From: an uncultured Pelagibacteraceae bacterium
Lineage (GTDB): Bacteria; Pseudomonadota; Alphaproteobacteria; Pelagibacterales; Pelagibacteraceae
Assembly: GCA_902635845.1 (NCBI GenBank)
Contig: CACPPK010000003.1
Span: 1 to 64,000 of the forward strand
Length of the DNA stretch: 64,000 bases
Direction: 5' to 3'
Below the pieces are notes generated by a model. The model was not told where the DNA came from and did not search any database. It was given only the letters and a program-made list of their open reading frames with translations. Shown piece after piece: positions 19,201-27,448 of the stretch (the stretch's first letter is position 1; every line of letters begins with the position of its first letter). A program made the translations under genes and the position numbers.

Positions 19201-19207
19201 TGCTTAA
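16202..19207 (+). CDS. soxA: Sarcosine oxidase, alpha subunit
   Basis: Largest subunit (1001 residues from the ATG at 16202). An N-terminal ferredoxin-like region (GDTLASALLANNVHLVGRSFKYHRPRG) is followed by a dinucleotide-binding domain (DVLVVGAGISGILAAKIA, about residues 172-190) that binds NAD, and a C-terminal aminomethyltransferase (GCV_T) domain (about 620-990) that binds tetrahydrofolate. The ATG at 16202 sits one base after the soxD stop; an upstream ATG at 16178 would overlap soxD and add eight residues not expected in the family. It overlaps soxG by 8 bases. Confidence 0.96.
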   Translation: MTKNLRVKSSEYIDETNRISFKFNGKTYHGFKGDTLASALLANNVHLVGRSFKYHRPRGIMTSGSEEPNAIVQINPGTSRTEPNVRATEVEIYEGLEASSQNCWPSVEFDIGGINNFLSPFFPAGFYYKTFMWPASFWEKYEFFIRHSAGLGKSPTSSDPDIYDHRNIHCDVLVVGAGISGILAAKIAAKNNFKTLLVDEKNELGGSTVNENNEFNKIDNKNPSEWLKKEIEELKNIKNLEIKTRTSVAAYHQYNYLLAKENLTDHLEAKDKTNKIRQRLLKIRAKKVILATGALERPLIFNNNDRPGIMLSSAIKKYSEFYGVACGSKNVFFTNNDSAYESALSLYNKGINVEAIVDIRNQSESKIVKKIEEAGIKIYWSHTIVDTAGYKRLNSISIMKLSNDGTSVTGSKISISCDCLGVAGGWTPAVHLYTQSGSKLKFDEEKQIFLPNQNTSEQISVGSCGGDFKIDEIIKNLNQKLKDSLNIKETDLDKIKVEIDKENSKRNIWLLPSDKPLGKTKPFVDYQNDATAKDIKLALREGFRSIEHVKRYTTTGMGTDQGKLGNMHALGIIADTAGVKMGELGTTTFRPPYTPLTFGTIVGRNVGKFFDIFRRTPINDWHVENKAEFENVGQWKRAWYYPINGETMHQAVQRESKAARESAGILDASTLGKIDIQGSDASEFLNRVYTNAWSKLAIGKCRYGLMLNEDGMVYDDGVTTRLGENHYLMTTTTGGAANVLGKLEDYLQTEWPELDVYLTSVTDHYATASLCGPNSKKIIKKIIPDLDLSDESFPHMSFKEAKIGNIQCRIMRISFTGEHSYEINVQASYGKDLWEKCIEAGKEFSITPYGTETMHLLRAEKGFIIVGQDTDGTMTPIDLQMDWIVSKKKYDFIGKRSLYRSDTMKEDRKQLVGLLTEDPNVILEEGAQIVSELNQSPVEMLGHVTSSYFSPNLNKSIALAVVRGGKDMMGKQLFVPMENKNINVTVANPVFYDEKNERLNA

Positions 19208-19763
19208 TTATAATTCAGTTATTAAAAATGAAATTAATCAAGAAAGTGTTTCAGTAAAAGAAATCTCTCAAGTAATGAAAATTAATTTAAGAGGTAAAAG
19301 TAGAGAGTTTTTAACAAATATTGGTAAAAATCTTAATATGATCCTACCTACAGAGGCAAACACTTCAACAACTAGTGATAAATTAACAGCAATATGGCTT
19401 AGCCCAGATGAATGGATGATAATTTCTAACAAGCTTGTAAGTAAGGACACCAACAAATACGAGCTACATGAAATGTTATTTAATAGTATTTCAAAAACAA
19501 ATTTAGGTGCTGTTACTGATGTAACAGATCAATTTGTTCAATTAGAACTTAAAGGCAAAAATATTTATGAAATTTTTTCAGCAGGATCTCCCTTTAATTT
19601 TAATGAATTTAAAGAAAAGAAAGGATCAACAACTCAGACAGTTTTAAATCATGTAGATGTGATTCTGCACCATAAAGATGAAAATATTGTAAATCTGTTT
19701 GTTAGAAGATCTTTTGCTGAACATCTTTGTTCTTGGATTGAAGACTGTGCTTCAAGATTATAA
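19200..19763 (+). CDS. soxG: Sarcosine oxidase, gamma subunit
   Basis: Fourth subunit of sarcosine oxidase, structurally a GcvT-like fold without its own cofactor. The 187 residues include TAIWLSPDEWMIIS, AVTDVTDQFVQLELKG and LFVRRSFAEHLCSWIEDCA, all typical of SoxG. It overlaps soxA by 8 bases and closes the operon. The remains of a nuclease gene on the opposite strand end 3 bases after its stop, leaving no obvious independent terminator. Confidence 0.93.
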   Translation: MLNYNSVIKNEINQESVSVKEISQVMKINLRGKSREFLTNIGKNLNMILPTEANTSTTSDKLTAIWLSPDEWMIISNKLVSKDTNKYELHEMLFNSISKTNLGAVTDVTDQFVQLELKGKNIYEIFSAGSPFNFNEFKEKKGSTTQTVLNHVDVILHHKDENIVNLFVRRSFAEHLCSWIEDCASRL

Positions 19764-19765
19764 AC

Positions 19766-19969
19766 TTATTTTTTTCTTCTAAACTCCCATGGCATTTCAA
19801 ATTTACCTTGCCAAATACCTTTTTTTTCATTTTTAGCATTAATTTCGTTTAATATATATTTTTTTGAGTATTTTCTATAAGCTACTGCATAACCGTTTGA
19901 AACTAGCCAAGAATTCAGATTTAAATTTCTTTTATAGCACTCTCCAATTAATCTTTTATATCTGACAAA
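19766..19969 (-). pseudogene. C-terminal remnant of a staphylococcal nuclease-like gene
   Basis: The minus-strand frame here reads CYKRNLNLNSWLVSNGYAV, then AYRKYSKKYI and GIWQGKFEMPWEFRRKK, ending in TAA at 19766-19768. This matches the C-terminal part of thermonuclease/SNase-fold proteins (the AYRKYS...A..G.W.G.F..PWE.R pattern). No start codon or upstream nuclease half exists: an in-frame TGA lies at 19970-19972, and the upstream sequence is occupied by the TPR gene, which it overlaps by 22 bases. The simplest reading is a 5'-deleted nuclease gene fused to a 3'-deleted TPR gene. It is unlikely to be translated on its own. Confidence 0.7.
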
Positions 19970-20376
19970 TCATGCAAATTTAATTTATTATCTTTTTCAA
20001 TATTTTTTAAGATTTCGAAATTTTTTTGAGCGAAATTTTTTGGATCTAACAAATATAAACCATAATATGCTTTTACATTTAATTTATTTTTTTTTATTAA
20101 TTTAAGATAAATTTTTTTTGCATAATCAATTTTCCCAATTGATTGTTTTACAATCGCTAAATTTAAAAGTGCATTCGTAGAACTAGGATTTTTAATTAAA
20201 AATTTTTTATAGTAAGAAATGCTTTTATCAAATTGATTTAATTCAAAATAAATTAAACCCAAATAGAAAAAAATTCTAGGATCTGAGCAATTTTTTTTTT
20301 CTAGATAAAGAAAAATTTTCAAGGATTTATCGAATTTTTTTTCTTTTAAAAATCTCTGACCATCAATTAAATTCAT
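19948..20376 (-). CDS. TPR-repeat protein, probable truncated N-terminal part of a larger gene
   Basis: 142 residues from ATG 20376, made of about three to four tetratricopeptide repeats (for example DPRIFFYLGLIYFELNQFDKSISYYKKFL and STNALLNLAIVKQSIGKIDYAKKIYLKLI). No signal peptide. From memory, SAR11 genomes carry longer TPR-sulfotransferase proteins that begin like this; here the protein stops right after LNLHDLSDIKD, where the nuclease remnant begins. I infer loss of a C-terminal catalytic domain by deletion. Alternatively it is a functional short TPR adaptor. It is divergent from the Lon-N-like gene across 50 bases. Confidence 0.65.
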   Translation of the reverse strand: MNLIDGQRFLKEKKFDKSLKIFLYLEKKNCSDPRIFFYLGLIYFELNQFDKSISYYKKFLIKNPSSTNALLNLAIVKQSIGKIDYAKKIYLKLIKKNKLNVKAYYGLYLLDPKNFAQKNFEILKNIEKDNKLNLHDLSDIKD

Positions 20377-20426
20377 CAAAATATAAACATATTGTTATTT
20401 TAAAAATAATTATTATCTTAATACAT

Positions 20427-21071
20427 ATGAAAAAAGAAGAATTACCAAAAACTATACCTATCTTTCCTTTAAGTAACTTTATAATTTTTCCAAAAACTAC
20501 TGTACCTTTAAATATTTTTGAGCCCAGGTATATTGATATGATCAATGACAGCATGAAATCAAACAAATTAATCGGTATGATTCAGCCAAAAAAAACTAAC
20601 AATGCAGAAGCTGTACCAAAATTACATGATGTTGGTTGCCTTGGAAAAATTACAAGTTTTAGAGAAACAGAGGACAATCGATTTTTAATTGAAATTAAAG
20701 GATTAATAAGATTTCAAAATATCAAAGAGATCAATACTGAAAATAAATATAGAACATTAGAAGTAGGATTTAGCAAATTTTACGATGATCTAAGTGGTAA
20801 AAAAGAAGATTTAAAATTTACCGACCTAAAATTAATTTTTAAAGATTTAAAAACTTTATTTGAAAGAAGAGGATTTATTATTAATTGGAGCGCATTAGAA
20901 AAACAAAGTCTCGATGAAACAATTAACGCTCTAGCTATGGCATCACCTTTTTCACTTGAAGAAAAACAAGTTTTATTAGAAGCTGAAAATTTAGATATAA
21001 GAAAAGATAAGATTTCTCAAATTTTAGAAACTTACACTTTTGATAATTTTGAAAATACAACGATTCAATAG
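20427..21071 (+). CDS. LON N-terminal (substrate-binding) domain protein
   Basis: A 214-residue cytosolic protein with the N-terminal domain of Lon protease but no ATPase or peptidase: IPIFPLSNFIIFPKTTVPLNIFEPRYIDMINDSM is the family start, and LHDVGCLGKITSF and RFLIEIKGLIRFQ follow. Such stand-alone Lon-N proteins are widespread in alphaproteobacteria; their role is not settled, with peptide binding as an inference from Lon. Its stop is 1 base from the stop of the convergent UbiH-like gene. Confidence 0.85.
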   Translation: MKKEELPKTIPIFPLSNFIIFPKTTVPLNIFEPRYIDMINDSMKSNKLIGMIQPKKTNNAEAVPKLHDVGCLGKITSFRETEDNRFLIEIKGLIRFQNIKEINTENKYRTLEVGFSKFYDDLSGKKEDLKFTDLKLIFKDLKTLFERRGFIINWSALEKQSLDETINALAMASPFSLEEKQVLLEAENLDIRKDKISQILETYTFDNFENTTIQ

Positions 21072-21072
21072 A

Positions 21073-22146
21073 CTAAAATGTAATCCCTCTGTCAGCAATT
21101 TCTGTAAGTAATTTATTCAATGATGGATTATTCCCAACAAATTTAACATATTTGCTTATTGAGTTATTATTAAGTTTTCTTTCAAAATTAAAAAATTCAT
21201 AAATTAAATCTATTCCATTTGTAAAAATAAAATTTTTATGTCTAGTTTTTTTTTCAAATTCAGTATTAACTGAACTATCAATTGGTAATCCTAAATCAAT
21301 TTTATTTTTTATAATTTCAATTAAAATTTTAATATCCCTAATTGTCATATTGAAGCCTTGTCCTGCTAGTGGATGAATTCTATGAAGTAAATCACCGAAA
21401 GCTAAAATATTATTATTATAATATGACCTTAATACAAAAGACTTCAATTCAAAATAGGCTGGGTTTTCAATTTTTTTAATTTTATATTTAAAATTATACT
21501 TACGAATTAAATTTATCAGATCTTGATTTTTAATTAAAGAACCACTTATTGAATATACAATTGAAGTTTCATTTTTTGAAATTGGTAAAAATGCTAGAGG
21601 ACCAAATTTGGTAAATATTTGTGTTGCAATGTTATTTGGGATATTTTTATGTTTTATAATAGTAGTAAAAGCATAACTATTATACTTTTTTATGATTTTT
21701 TTATTAAAATATTTTTTTGTTAAAATACTTGAATAATCAGTATTTATTATAAGGTTATAATGTTTTAAATCTAAAAAGTTTTTTTTTAATTTAATTTTAT
21801 TAAAGTAGTTATTTAATATTAAACTTTTATTTAATTTCTCATACAATTCAAAATTTTTAATGATTGAAAAAAGTTGGTCTTTATTATTTTGAAAATTTAA
21901 TATTTTCTCATTTTTTAAATTATCAGTATAAATTTCAATTTTTTTTAGTTTCCAAATAATTTTTTCTATATTAATTATATTACTATTAAAATATTCAAAA
22001 TTGCTTTTTGATATACCAAGTGTCCTGGATTTGTTGATTTTTTTGTTAGTATTTGAATAACATAGATCAACATAGATTTTTTCATTAACTAAAGCTTTTG
22101 CTAAAGTTAAGGCTGACAGACCGGATCCAAAAATACAAACTCTCAT
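21073..22146 (-). CDS. UbiH/UbiF-type FAD-dependent hydroxylase
   Basis: 357 residues from ATG 22146, where MRVCIFGSGLSALTLAKAL gives the N-terminal FAD-binding GxGxxG-like strand-turn-helix. A second FAD motif near the C-terminus reads LAFGDLLHRIHPLAGQGFNMTIRDI, the ribityl-binding GD...HP.AGQG.N pattern of ubiquinone-ring hydroxylases. The middle is lysine/asparagine-rich and divergent. It probably hydroxylates the ubiquinone ring, but the exact position (UbiH, UbiF, UbiL or UbiM type) cannot be set from motifs. A 13-codon upstream extension to TTG/ATG-like codons is not needed. It is divergent from ftsK. Confidence 0.82.
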   Translation of the reverse strand: MRVCIFGSGLSALTLAKALVNEKIYVDLCYSNTNKKINKSRTLGISKSNFEYFNSNIINIEKIIWKLKKIEIYTDNLKNEKILNFQNNKDQLFSIIKNFELYEKLNKSLILNNYFNKIKLKKNFLDLKHYNLIINTDYSSILTKKYFNKKIIKKYNSYAFTTIIKHKNIPNNIATQIFTKFGPLAFLPISKNETSIVYSISGSLIKNQDLINLIRKYNFKYKIKKIENPAYFELKSFVLRSYYNNNILAFGDLLHRIHPLAGQGFNMTIRDIKILIEIIKNKIDLGLPIDSSVNTEFEKKTRHKNFIFTNGIDLIYEFFNFERKLNNNSISKYVKFVGNNPSLNKLLTEIADRGITF

Positions 22147-22208
22147 ATTAATTTTAATTTTAACAACAAAAATTAGATGATACAAAGTGAATAAATTGAT
22201 TCATAGAA

Positions 22209-24293
22209 ATGGATATTAAAAAAACATCTAATTTAGTTATTAATTTTACATTAAGAAGACTTGCAGAAATATTAGGGATAATAGTGTCTTTAACAGGACT
22301 GTTCCTACTTGCGTCATTGTTAACCTATTCACCAGATGATCCTAATTTTATTTTTCCAGATAATGAAGAAATAAAAAATATTTTTGGATTTCAAGGAAGC
22401 TTTATTTCGGATTTATTTTTTCAATCTATAGGACTAATTTCTTATATATTTTCAATTACTTTAATTATAACTGGTATTAATATATCGGTTAAAAAAAATT
22501 TTTTCTTAATAATTGAAAATATTTTTTTTGCAATAATTTATACTATTCTAGGAACACTATTTCTTAGTCAATTTTATTCAGAAACTTTTACTTTCTACAT
22601 AAATGGAAACGGTGGTTTTGTTGGTTTATACCTGAAACAAACATTTTTAAGTTCATTAATATTAATTAACAAAACTATATTTTATTATATTTTCATAGCT
22701 TTAATTGTGATTTTATTTTTAATTAGTATAAATTTTCAACCTTTAAATTTTTATAATGTAGTTGAAAAATTTATTAGATTTTTATTTAAAAAAAACGAAA
22801 AAGTTTATACAGACAAGAGTGAAATTATAAATGAATATATACCTCAGGAAGAAATAAGAGATCTTATCCAAGAAGATTTGCCATTTATTAAAGCAGAAAA
22901 TAAAAAAGATAATAATGTAAAATTTAAATTACCAAACTTAGAATTACTAAAAAAACCAACAAAAAAAGATAAGGGAAATTTACAAAAAAACGAGGCAAGT
23001 GATCAGGAATTTTTAGAAAAAATTTTGTTAGATTTTGGTGTTAATGGTAAAATAAAAAAAATAAGTCACGGTCCAGTCGTTACTTTAAATGAATTTGAGC
23101 CAGCTGCAGGAGTTAAGGTATCAAAAATAATTAATCTGTCAGATGATATAGCAAGAAATACTAGTTCGGAGTCGGCAAGAATTTCTACAATACCTGGAAG
23201 TAGTACCATCGGCATTGAACTTCCTAATAATACAAGGGAGAATGTTTTTTTAAGCGAAATTTTGAATGACTCTGATTTTAAAAGAAAAGAAATTAAACTT
23301 CCAATTGCCTTAGGTAAAAGTATTTCAGGAGTTCCCATAGTAGGAGATTTATATTCTATGCCACATCTTTTAATTGCTGGTACAACAGGTTCTGGAAAAT
23401 CAGTTTGTATTAATACAATAATTTTGTCTCTTCTATATAGACACACTCCTGACAAATGTAAATTTATTTTGATAGATCCTAAAATGCTAGAACTTTCTAC
23501 TTATGAAGGAATACCTCACTTACTGTGCCCAGTTATAACGGAAGCAAAAAAAGCTGCATCTGTACTAGGTTGGGTTGTGAAGGAAATGGAAAGTAGATAC
23601 AGATTAATGACTAAAGAAGGAGTAAGAAATATTGATGGTTATAACTCTAAACACAAATTACCTATGCCATACATAGTGGTTGTTGTTGATGAGATGTCTG
23701 ATTTAATGCTTGTCGCAGGTAAGGAAATTGAGAATTATATCCAAAAGTTATCTCAAATGGCTAGGGCAGCGGGTATTCATATAATCATGGCCACACAAAG
23801 ACCAAGCGTAGATGTTATTACAGGCACAATAAAAGCAAATTTTCCAACAAGGATCTCTTTTCAGGTTACCTCAAAAATTGATAGCAGAACAATTCTTGGA
23901 GAACAAGGAGCAGAACAATTATTAGGTAAAGGAGATATGCTATACATGTCATCGGCAAATCGAATCGTAAGGATTCACGCACCATTCGTATCTGAAGATG
24001 AGATTGAAAAAATAAATAATTCATTAAGATCACAAGCTGAACCAGATTACGTAGACGAAATATTAAATTTTGCGGATGAAAAAGAAATTGGAGAAAATCA
24101 TAGTCAGGGTGAGAAAGATGAACTTTACAATCAAGCCATAGAAATAATTAGATCTGAAGGTAAAGCTTCAACATCCTTTTTACAAAGAAAACTCCAAATT
24201 GGATATAATAGAGCGGCTAGAATTATTGACATGATGGAAGCTGATGGAATAGTGAGCAAAGCTAATCACGTCGGTAAAAGAGATGTACTTTAA
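22209..24293 (+). CDS. ftsK: DNA translocase FtsK
   Basis: Septum-bound DNA pump that clears and unlinks chromosomes at division. 694 residues: about four membrane segments within residues 15-180, a short charged linker (about 190-255), the RecA-like motor with Walker A GTTGSGKSV (about residue 395) and Walker B VVVVDEMSDLM, and the C-terminal gamma winged helix (about 635-694, SFLQRKLQIGYNRAARIIDMME) that reads polar KOPS sequences. The linker is far shorter than in E. coli. The stop overlaps the lolA start by one base. Confidence 0.96.
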   Translation: MDIKKTSNLVINFTLRRLAEILGIIVSLTGLFLLASLLTYSPDDPNFIFPDNEEIKNIFGFQGSFISDLFFQSIGLISYIFSITLIITGINISVKKNFFLIIENIFFAIIYTILGTLFLSQFYSETFTFYINGNGGFVGLYLKQTFLSSLILINKTIFYYIFIALIVILFLISINFQPLNFYNVVEKFIRFLFKKNEKVYTDKSEIINEYIPQEEIRDLIQEDLPFIKAENKKDNNVKFKLPNLELLKKPTKKDKGNLQKNEASDQEFLEKILLDFGVNGKIKKISHGPVVTLNEFEPAAGVKVSKIINLSDDIARNTSSESARISTIPGSSTIGIELPNNTRENVFLSEILNDSDFKRKEIKLPIALGKSISGVPIVGDLYSMPHLLIAGTTGSGKSVCINTIILSLLYRHTPDKCKFILIDPKMLELSTYEGIPHLLCPVITEAKKAASVLGWVVKEMESRYRLMTKEGVRNIDGYNSKHKLPMPYIVVVVDEMSDLMLVAGKEIENYIQKLSQMARAAGIHIIMATQRPSVDVITGTIKANFPTRISFQVTSKIDSRTILGEQGAEQLLGKGDMLYMSSANRIVRIHAPFVSEDEIEKINNSLRSQAEPDYVDEILNFADEKEIGENHSQGEKDELYNQAIEIIRSEGKASTSFLQRKLQIGYNRAARIIDMMEADGIVSKANHVGKRDVL

Positions 24294-24841
24294 TGTTAAA
24301 ATATTTTTCTATATTTTTTTTATTAATTTCAACTTGTTATTCTAATGCTGAAATAAAAGATAAAATAATCCAAAATTTAAAAAATACTTATAACCTAGAT
24401 TTTAAATTTGAGCAGAATATAAATGGAAAAATAGAAAATGGAAATTGTACAATTGAATATCCAAAAAAAATCTTTTGCAAATATGCCAGAAGTAATAATA
24501 AAATTTTAGTATCAAACGGAAGATCTTTAGTGATAAAAACAATCACTAGTTATTATAGATATCCACTTCACAAAACTCCTTTAAATTTAATTTTAGATAA
24601 AGATTACCTTATAACGCAAATTTATAGCCTAGAAGAAAGAATTGTAGACGGTAATTTGGTAAATTATACAATTAAACAAAAAAATCAGGAAATAAATGTT
24701 TTTTTTGACAATGAAACTTTTAACTTAATTGGTTGGCAAAATACTGATGCATATCAAAATTTTAATATTACCTTTCTATCATCAATCAGAAAAAATAGAG
24801 TGCTAGCAAAGAATTTATTTAACTTACCTTCTCAAAATTAA
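24293..24841 (+). CDS. lolA: Outer-membrane lipoprotein carrier protein LolA
   Basis: Periplasmic shuttle for lipoproteins. The 182 residues have a signal peptide (about 1-18, ending CYSNA-E) and the LolA pattern: DFKFEQNINGKIENGNCTIEYPKKIFCKY, KILVSNGRSLVI and NFNITFLSSIRKN. The ftsK-lolA pair is conserved in alphaproteobacteria, and the start overlaps the ftsK stop. Its last base triplet overlaps the stop codon of the convergent GNAT gene (shared TTAA). Confidence 0.88.
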   Translation: MLKYFSIFFLLISTCYSNAEIKDKIIQNLKNTYNLDFKFEQNINGKIENGNCTIEYPKKIFCKYARSNNKILVSNGRSLVIKTITSYYRYPLHKTPLNLILDKDYLITQIYSLEERIVDGNLVNYTIKQKNQEINVFFDNETFNLIGWQNTDAYQNFNITFLSSIRKNRVLAKNLFNLPSQN

Positions 24842-25341
24842 ATTTTTAAGACCTCTGATTTGTAAATTTTCATACCTCTAGAAATATAGTTGTTTAATGC
24901 ATTTCTGTGATCTAATGAACACGTATGAACCCAAACACGATTTATACTATTTTGGAATGATTTTTTAATTGCTTCAGATAATAAATATGAGCCTAATTTT
25001 TTATTTTGATATTCTTCTAAAATTCCAAAATATGCGATTTCTGTTTCATTATTTTCTGGATGAAAAATTAACTCAAAAAATCCAACTAAATCATCTTTAT
25101 TTTTAAACACGTATGAATTAACATTTTTAGAGGAAACATAATTAATCCATTTTTCTTCTGACCAAGTTAATCTATCTATCCATTTATGTTTTTTACCAAC
25201 ATTCTTATAAAAAAATTTATTTAATTGAAAATTTATAGGTTCAATTAAACTCAAAGAATAATGTTCTGATGGTTTGTTTCCCTCATTTAGATCCTGAAGT
25301 GAGTTTATTTCTAGATAATTTCTTTTAACTTCTTCTGTCAC
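24838..25341 (-). CDS. GNAT-family N-acetyltransferase
   Basis: 167 residues with a GNAT fold: ETEIAYFGILEEYQNKKLGSYLLSEAIKKSF holds the acetyl-CoA loop (Q/R-x-x-G-x-G/S equivalent, about residues 105-120) and WVHTCSLDHRNALNNYISRGMKIY the C-terminal beta strand and tyrosine. The acceptor is unknown. The start is GTG at 25341, overlapping the hinT stop by 4 bases, so it is the last member of the his-hinT transcript. The stop is shared in antiparallel with lolA. Confidence 0.8.
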   Translation of the reverse strand: MTEEVKRNYLEINSLQDLNEGNKPSEHYSLSLIEPINFQLNKFFYKNVGKKHKWIDRLTWSEEKWINYVSSKNVNSYVFKNKDDLVGFFELIFHPENNETEIAYFGILEEYQNKKLGSYLLSEAIKKSFQNSINRVWVHTCSLDHRNALNNYISRGMKIYKSEVLKI

Positions 25342-25703
25342 TCAACCATTTTCCCAACTCTTTCACCTCCAAATAAATGAAAGTGTAAATGAGGTACCTC
25401 TTGACCACCATGATCACTTATGTTTGCCAAAGCTCTGTAACCTTTGCCAATTTCTGTTGAAATACCAAGCTTTTTAGCAACTATGTTAATACCTTTAATT
25501 AGTCCAACAATTTCTTCTGACCTGGCATTTAAACTAAAATCGTCTAAATCAATGTATTTTCCTTTAGGAATTACAAGGGCATGAATTTTTTTTTGTGGGC
25601 TAATGTCGTGAAATGACAAAACAAATTCATCCTCATAAATTTTGTTACAAGGTATCTCTCCACGCAGAATTTTTGCAAAAATATTATTATCGTCGTAACT
25701 CAT
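25338..25703 (-). CDS. hinT: HIT-family nucleotide-binding protein
   Basis: Purine nucleoside phosphoramidase-type protein. The 121 residues have the histidine triad VPHLHFHLFGG near the C-terminus (about residues 105-115) and the N-terminal FAKILRGEIPCNKIYEDEFVLSFHDISPQ typical of HinT. It overlaps hisE and the GNAT gene by four bases on each side. A hinT next to hisE is common in alphaproteobacteria. The function in vivo is not settled in the family. Confidence 0.92.
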   Translation of the reverse strand: MSYDDNNIFAKILRGEIPCNKIYEDEFVLSFHDISPQKKIHALVIPKGKYIDLDDFSLNARSEEIVGLIKGINIVAKKLGISTEIGKGYRALANISDHGGQEVPHLHFHLFGGERVGKMVE

Positions 25704-25972
25704 TTTTTTCTTTTTTCTAGTTCTGACATCACATCCTCAATTTTTATATCATTAGATTCAAGATATATTAGCAAATGGTAGAAAACATCTGCAGCTTCAT
25801 GAATTTTATTAGAGTTTTCCTCTACAGCCTCAATCAATTCATTAACCTCCTCTAAAACTTTCGCCTTGCTTAATGATTTGTCAGTAAGCAGCTTATTAGT
25901 GTACGAACCTTCCACAGGTGAAGATTTTCTTTCTCGTGCAAGTTTAATTAAATTTTCTAATGTATTAAACAT
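25700..25972 (-). CDS. hisE: Phosphoribosyl-ATP pyrophosphatase
   Basis: Second step of histidine synthesis, removing pyrophosphate from PR-ATP. The 90 residues form the all-alpha MazG-like fold: SYTNKLLTDKSLSKAKVLEEVNELIEA with the metal-binding acidic pairs and EAADVFYHLLIYLE. It is a stand-alone HisE rather than a HisIE fusion. It lies 1 base after hisF and overlaps hinT by 4 bases. Confidence 0.95.
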   Translation of the reverse strand: MFNTLENLIKLARERKSSPVEGSYTNKLLTDKSLSKAKVLEEVNELIEAVEENSNKIHEAADVFYHLLIYLESNDIKIEDVMSELEKRKK

Positions 25973-25973
25973 A

Positions 25974-26729
25974 TTAAATTCTAACAGGAATTCCTTTTGA
26001 ATCCAAATATTCCTTAGCTTCTTTTACTGAATGTTTGCCGTAGTGAAATATTGATGCAGCTAATAAAGCGCTGGCATTTCCTAATTTAATTCCATCTACC
26101 AAATGATCTAAGTTTCCAACTCCACCAGATGCAATTATTGGAATATTTACCTTTGAAGATATCTTATACATTAGATCAATATCATAACCAACTTGAGTAC
26201 CATCTCTATCCATAGAAGTAACTAGAAGCTCGCCTGCTCCACTATCTTCCATTTTTTTTGCAAATTCTATTGCATCGATGTCAGTATTATTTCTTCCACC
26301 ATGGGTGAAAATTTCCCATTTGTCTCCACTTTTTTTAGCATCTATCGCTACCACAATACATTGTGACCCAAATTTTTTAGAACTTTCTACTACTACTTCT
26401 GGATTTTGAACTGCAGCAGTATTGATTGATACTTTATCTGCACCACAGTTCAGTAGTTTATTTATATCCTCAACACTTCTAACACCACCTCCAACTGTCA
26501 AAGGTACAAAACATTTCTTCGAGGTTTTCTCTACTACATCGTAAATAGTATCTCTATTTTCATTTGATGCAGTAATATCTAAAAAGCAAATTTCATCTGC
26601 TCCACCGTCTGAATAAATTTTTGCTTGTTCGACTGGATCGCCTGCATCCTGCAGATCAACAAAGTTAATTCCTTTTACAACACGTCCATTTTTGACGTCT
26701 AAACATGGTATAATTCTATTTTTAAGCAT
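25974..26729 (-). CDS. hisF: Imidazole glycerol phosphate synthase, cyclase subunit HisF
   Basis: With HisH, forms IGP synthase: HisF uses ammonia delivered from HisH to close the imidazole ring. The 251-residue (beta/alpha)8 barrel starts [18 protein letters not shown] (catalytic Asp 11) and contains [23 protein letters not shown] (second catalytic Asp) and [10 protein letters not shown]. It overlaps hisA by 8 bases. Confidence 0.97.
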   Translation of the reverse strand: MLKNRIIPCLDVKNGRVVKGINFVDLQDAGDPVEQAKIYSDGGADEICFLDITASNENRDTIYDVVEKTSKKCFVPLTVGGGVRSVEDINKLLNCGADKVSINTAAVQNPEVVVESSKKFGSQCIVVAIDAKKSGDKWEIFTHGGRNNTDIDAIEFAKKMEDSGAGELLVTSMDRDGTQVGYDIDLMYKISSKVNIPIIASGGVGNLDHLVDGIKLGNASALLAASIFHYGKHSVKEAKEYLDSKGIPVRI

Positions 26730-27447
26730 CTAATACCTTCACTAATTCATCCAATTTAATATCACCATCATAGATAGCTTTTCCGACTATAATACCCTCA
26801 ATATTCTTATTATTTAGTTCCCTAGCTTTTTTAATATCATCAATTGATGAAACTCCCCCCGATATAATTACTGGACAATTGGATGTATTAGCGACCTTAG
26901 CAGTTTCTTCAAGATTGGGACCTTGCTTCATCCCATCTCTATTGATATCAGTGTAAATCAATCTACTTGCGCCAAAATCATTCACTTCTTTTAAATAATC
27001 CAAAGTTAATTGATTAGAATTTTCTTTCCAGCCAGAAACAGACAAATAACCATCTTTAGCATCCAAACCTAATGCAACTTTGTTTGGAAATTTTTCACAA
27101 GCTTCTTTTAAAAAATCTTTATCTTTTATAGCTGCACTTCCTAAAATTACTTTTTCAACACCAGCATCAACATACTTCTTTATACTTTCAAAGTTTCTTA
27201 CTCCTCCACCAATTTCAATTTTAAAATCAAATTTAGTTACTATTTCTTGAATAATATCCAAATTAACTGTTTCTCCAGTTAAAGCTCCGTCTAAATCAAC
27301 TATATGCAAATTTTTAAAATTATGATCTTTATATTTTCCTGCTTGTTCAACTGGAGACATTTCATACTCAGTTTTGTTTTCAAAATCTCCTTTAACTAAT
27401 CTTACGCACTTTTTATCTTTAATATCTATTGCTGGAAATATTTTCAT
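26722..27447 (-). CDS. hisA: ProFAR isomerase HisA
   Basis: Isomerizes ProFAR to PRFAR, the substrate of HisF. The 241-residue barrel starts [20 protein letters not shown] (catalytic Asp 8) and has [16 protein letters not shown] (second catalytic Asp) and [10 protein letters not shown]. It is homologous to neighbouring hisF, a textbook tandem duplication. It follows hisH by 1 base. Confidence 0.97.
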   Translation of the reverse strand: MKIFPAIDIKDKKCVRLVKGDFENKTEYEMSPVEQAGKYKDHNFKNLHIVDLDGALTGETVNLDIIQEIVTKFDFKIEIGGGVRNFESIKKYVDAGVEKVILGSAAIKDKDFLKEACEKFPNKVALGLDAKDGYLSVSGWKENSNQLTLDYLKEVNDFGASRLIYTDINRDGMKQGPNLEETAKVANTSNCPVIISGGVSSIDDIKKARELNNKNIEGIIVGKAIYDGDIKLDELVKVLDA

Positions 27448-27448
27448 T

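Noticed and set aside
23066-23455. Open frame antisense to the ftsK motor domain
   Set aside because: Lies opposite the conserved Walker A region of ftsK; no recognisable protein features.
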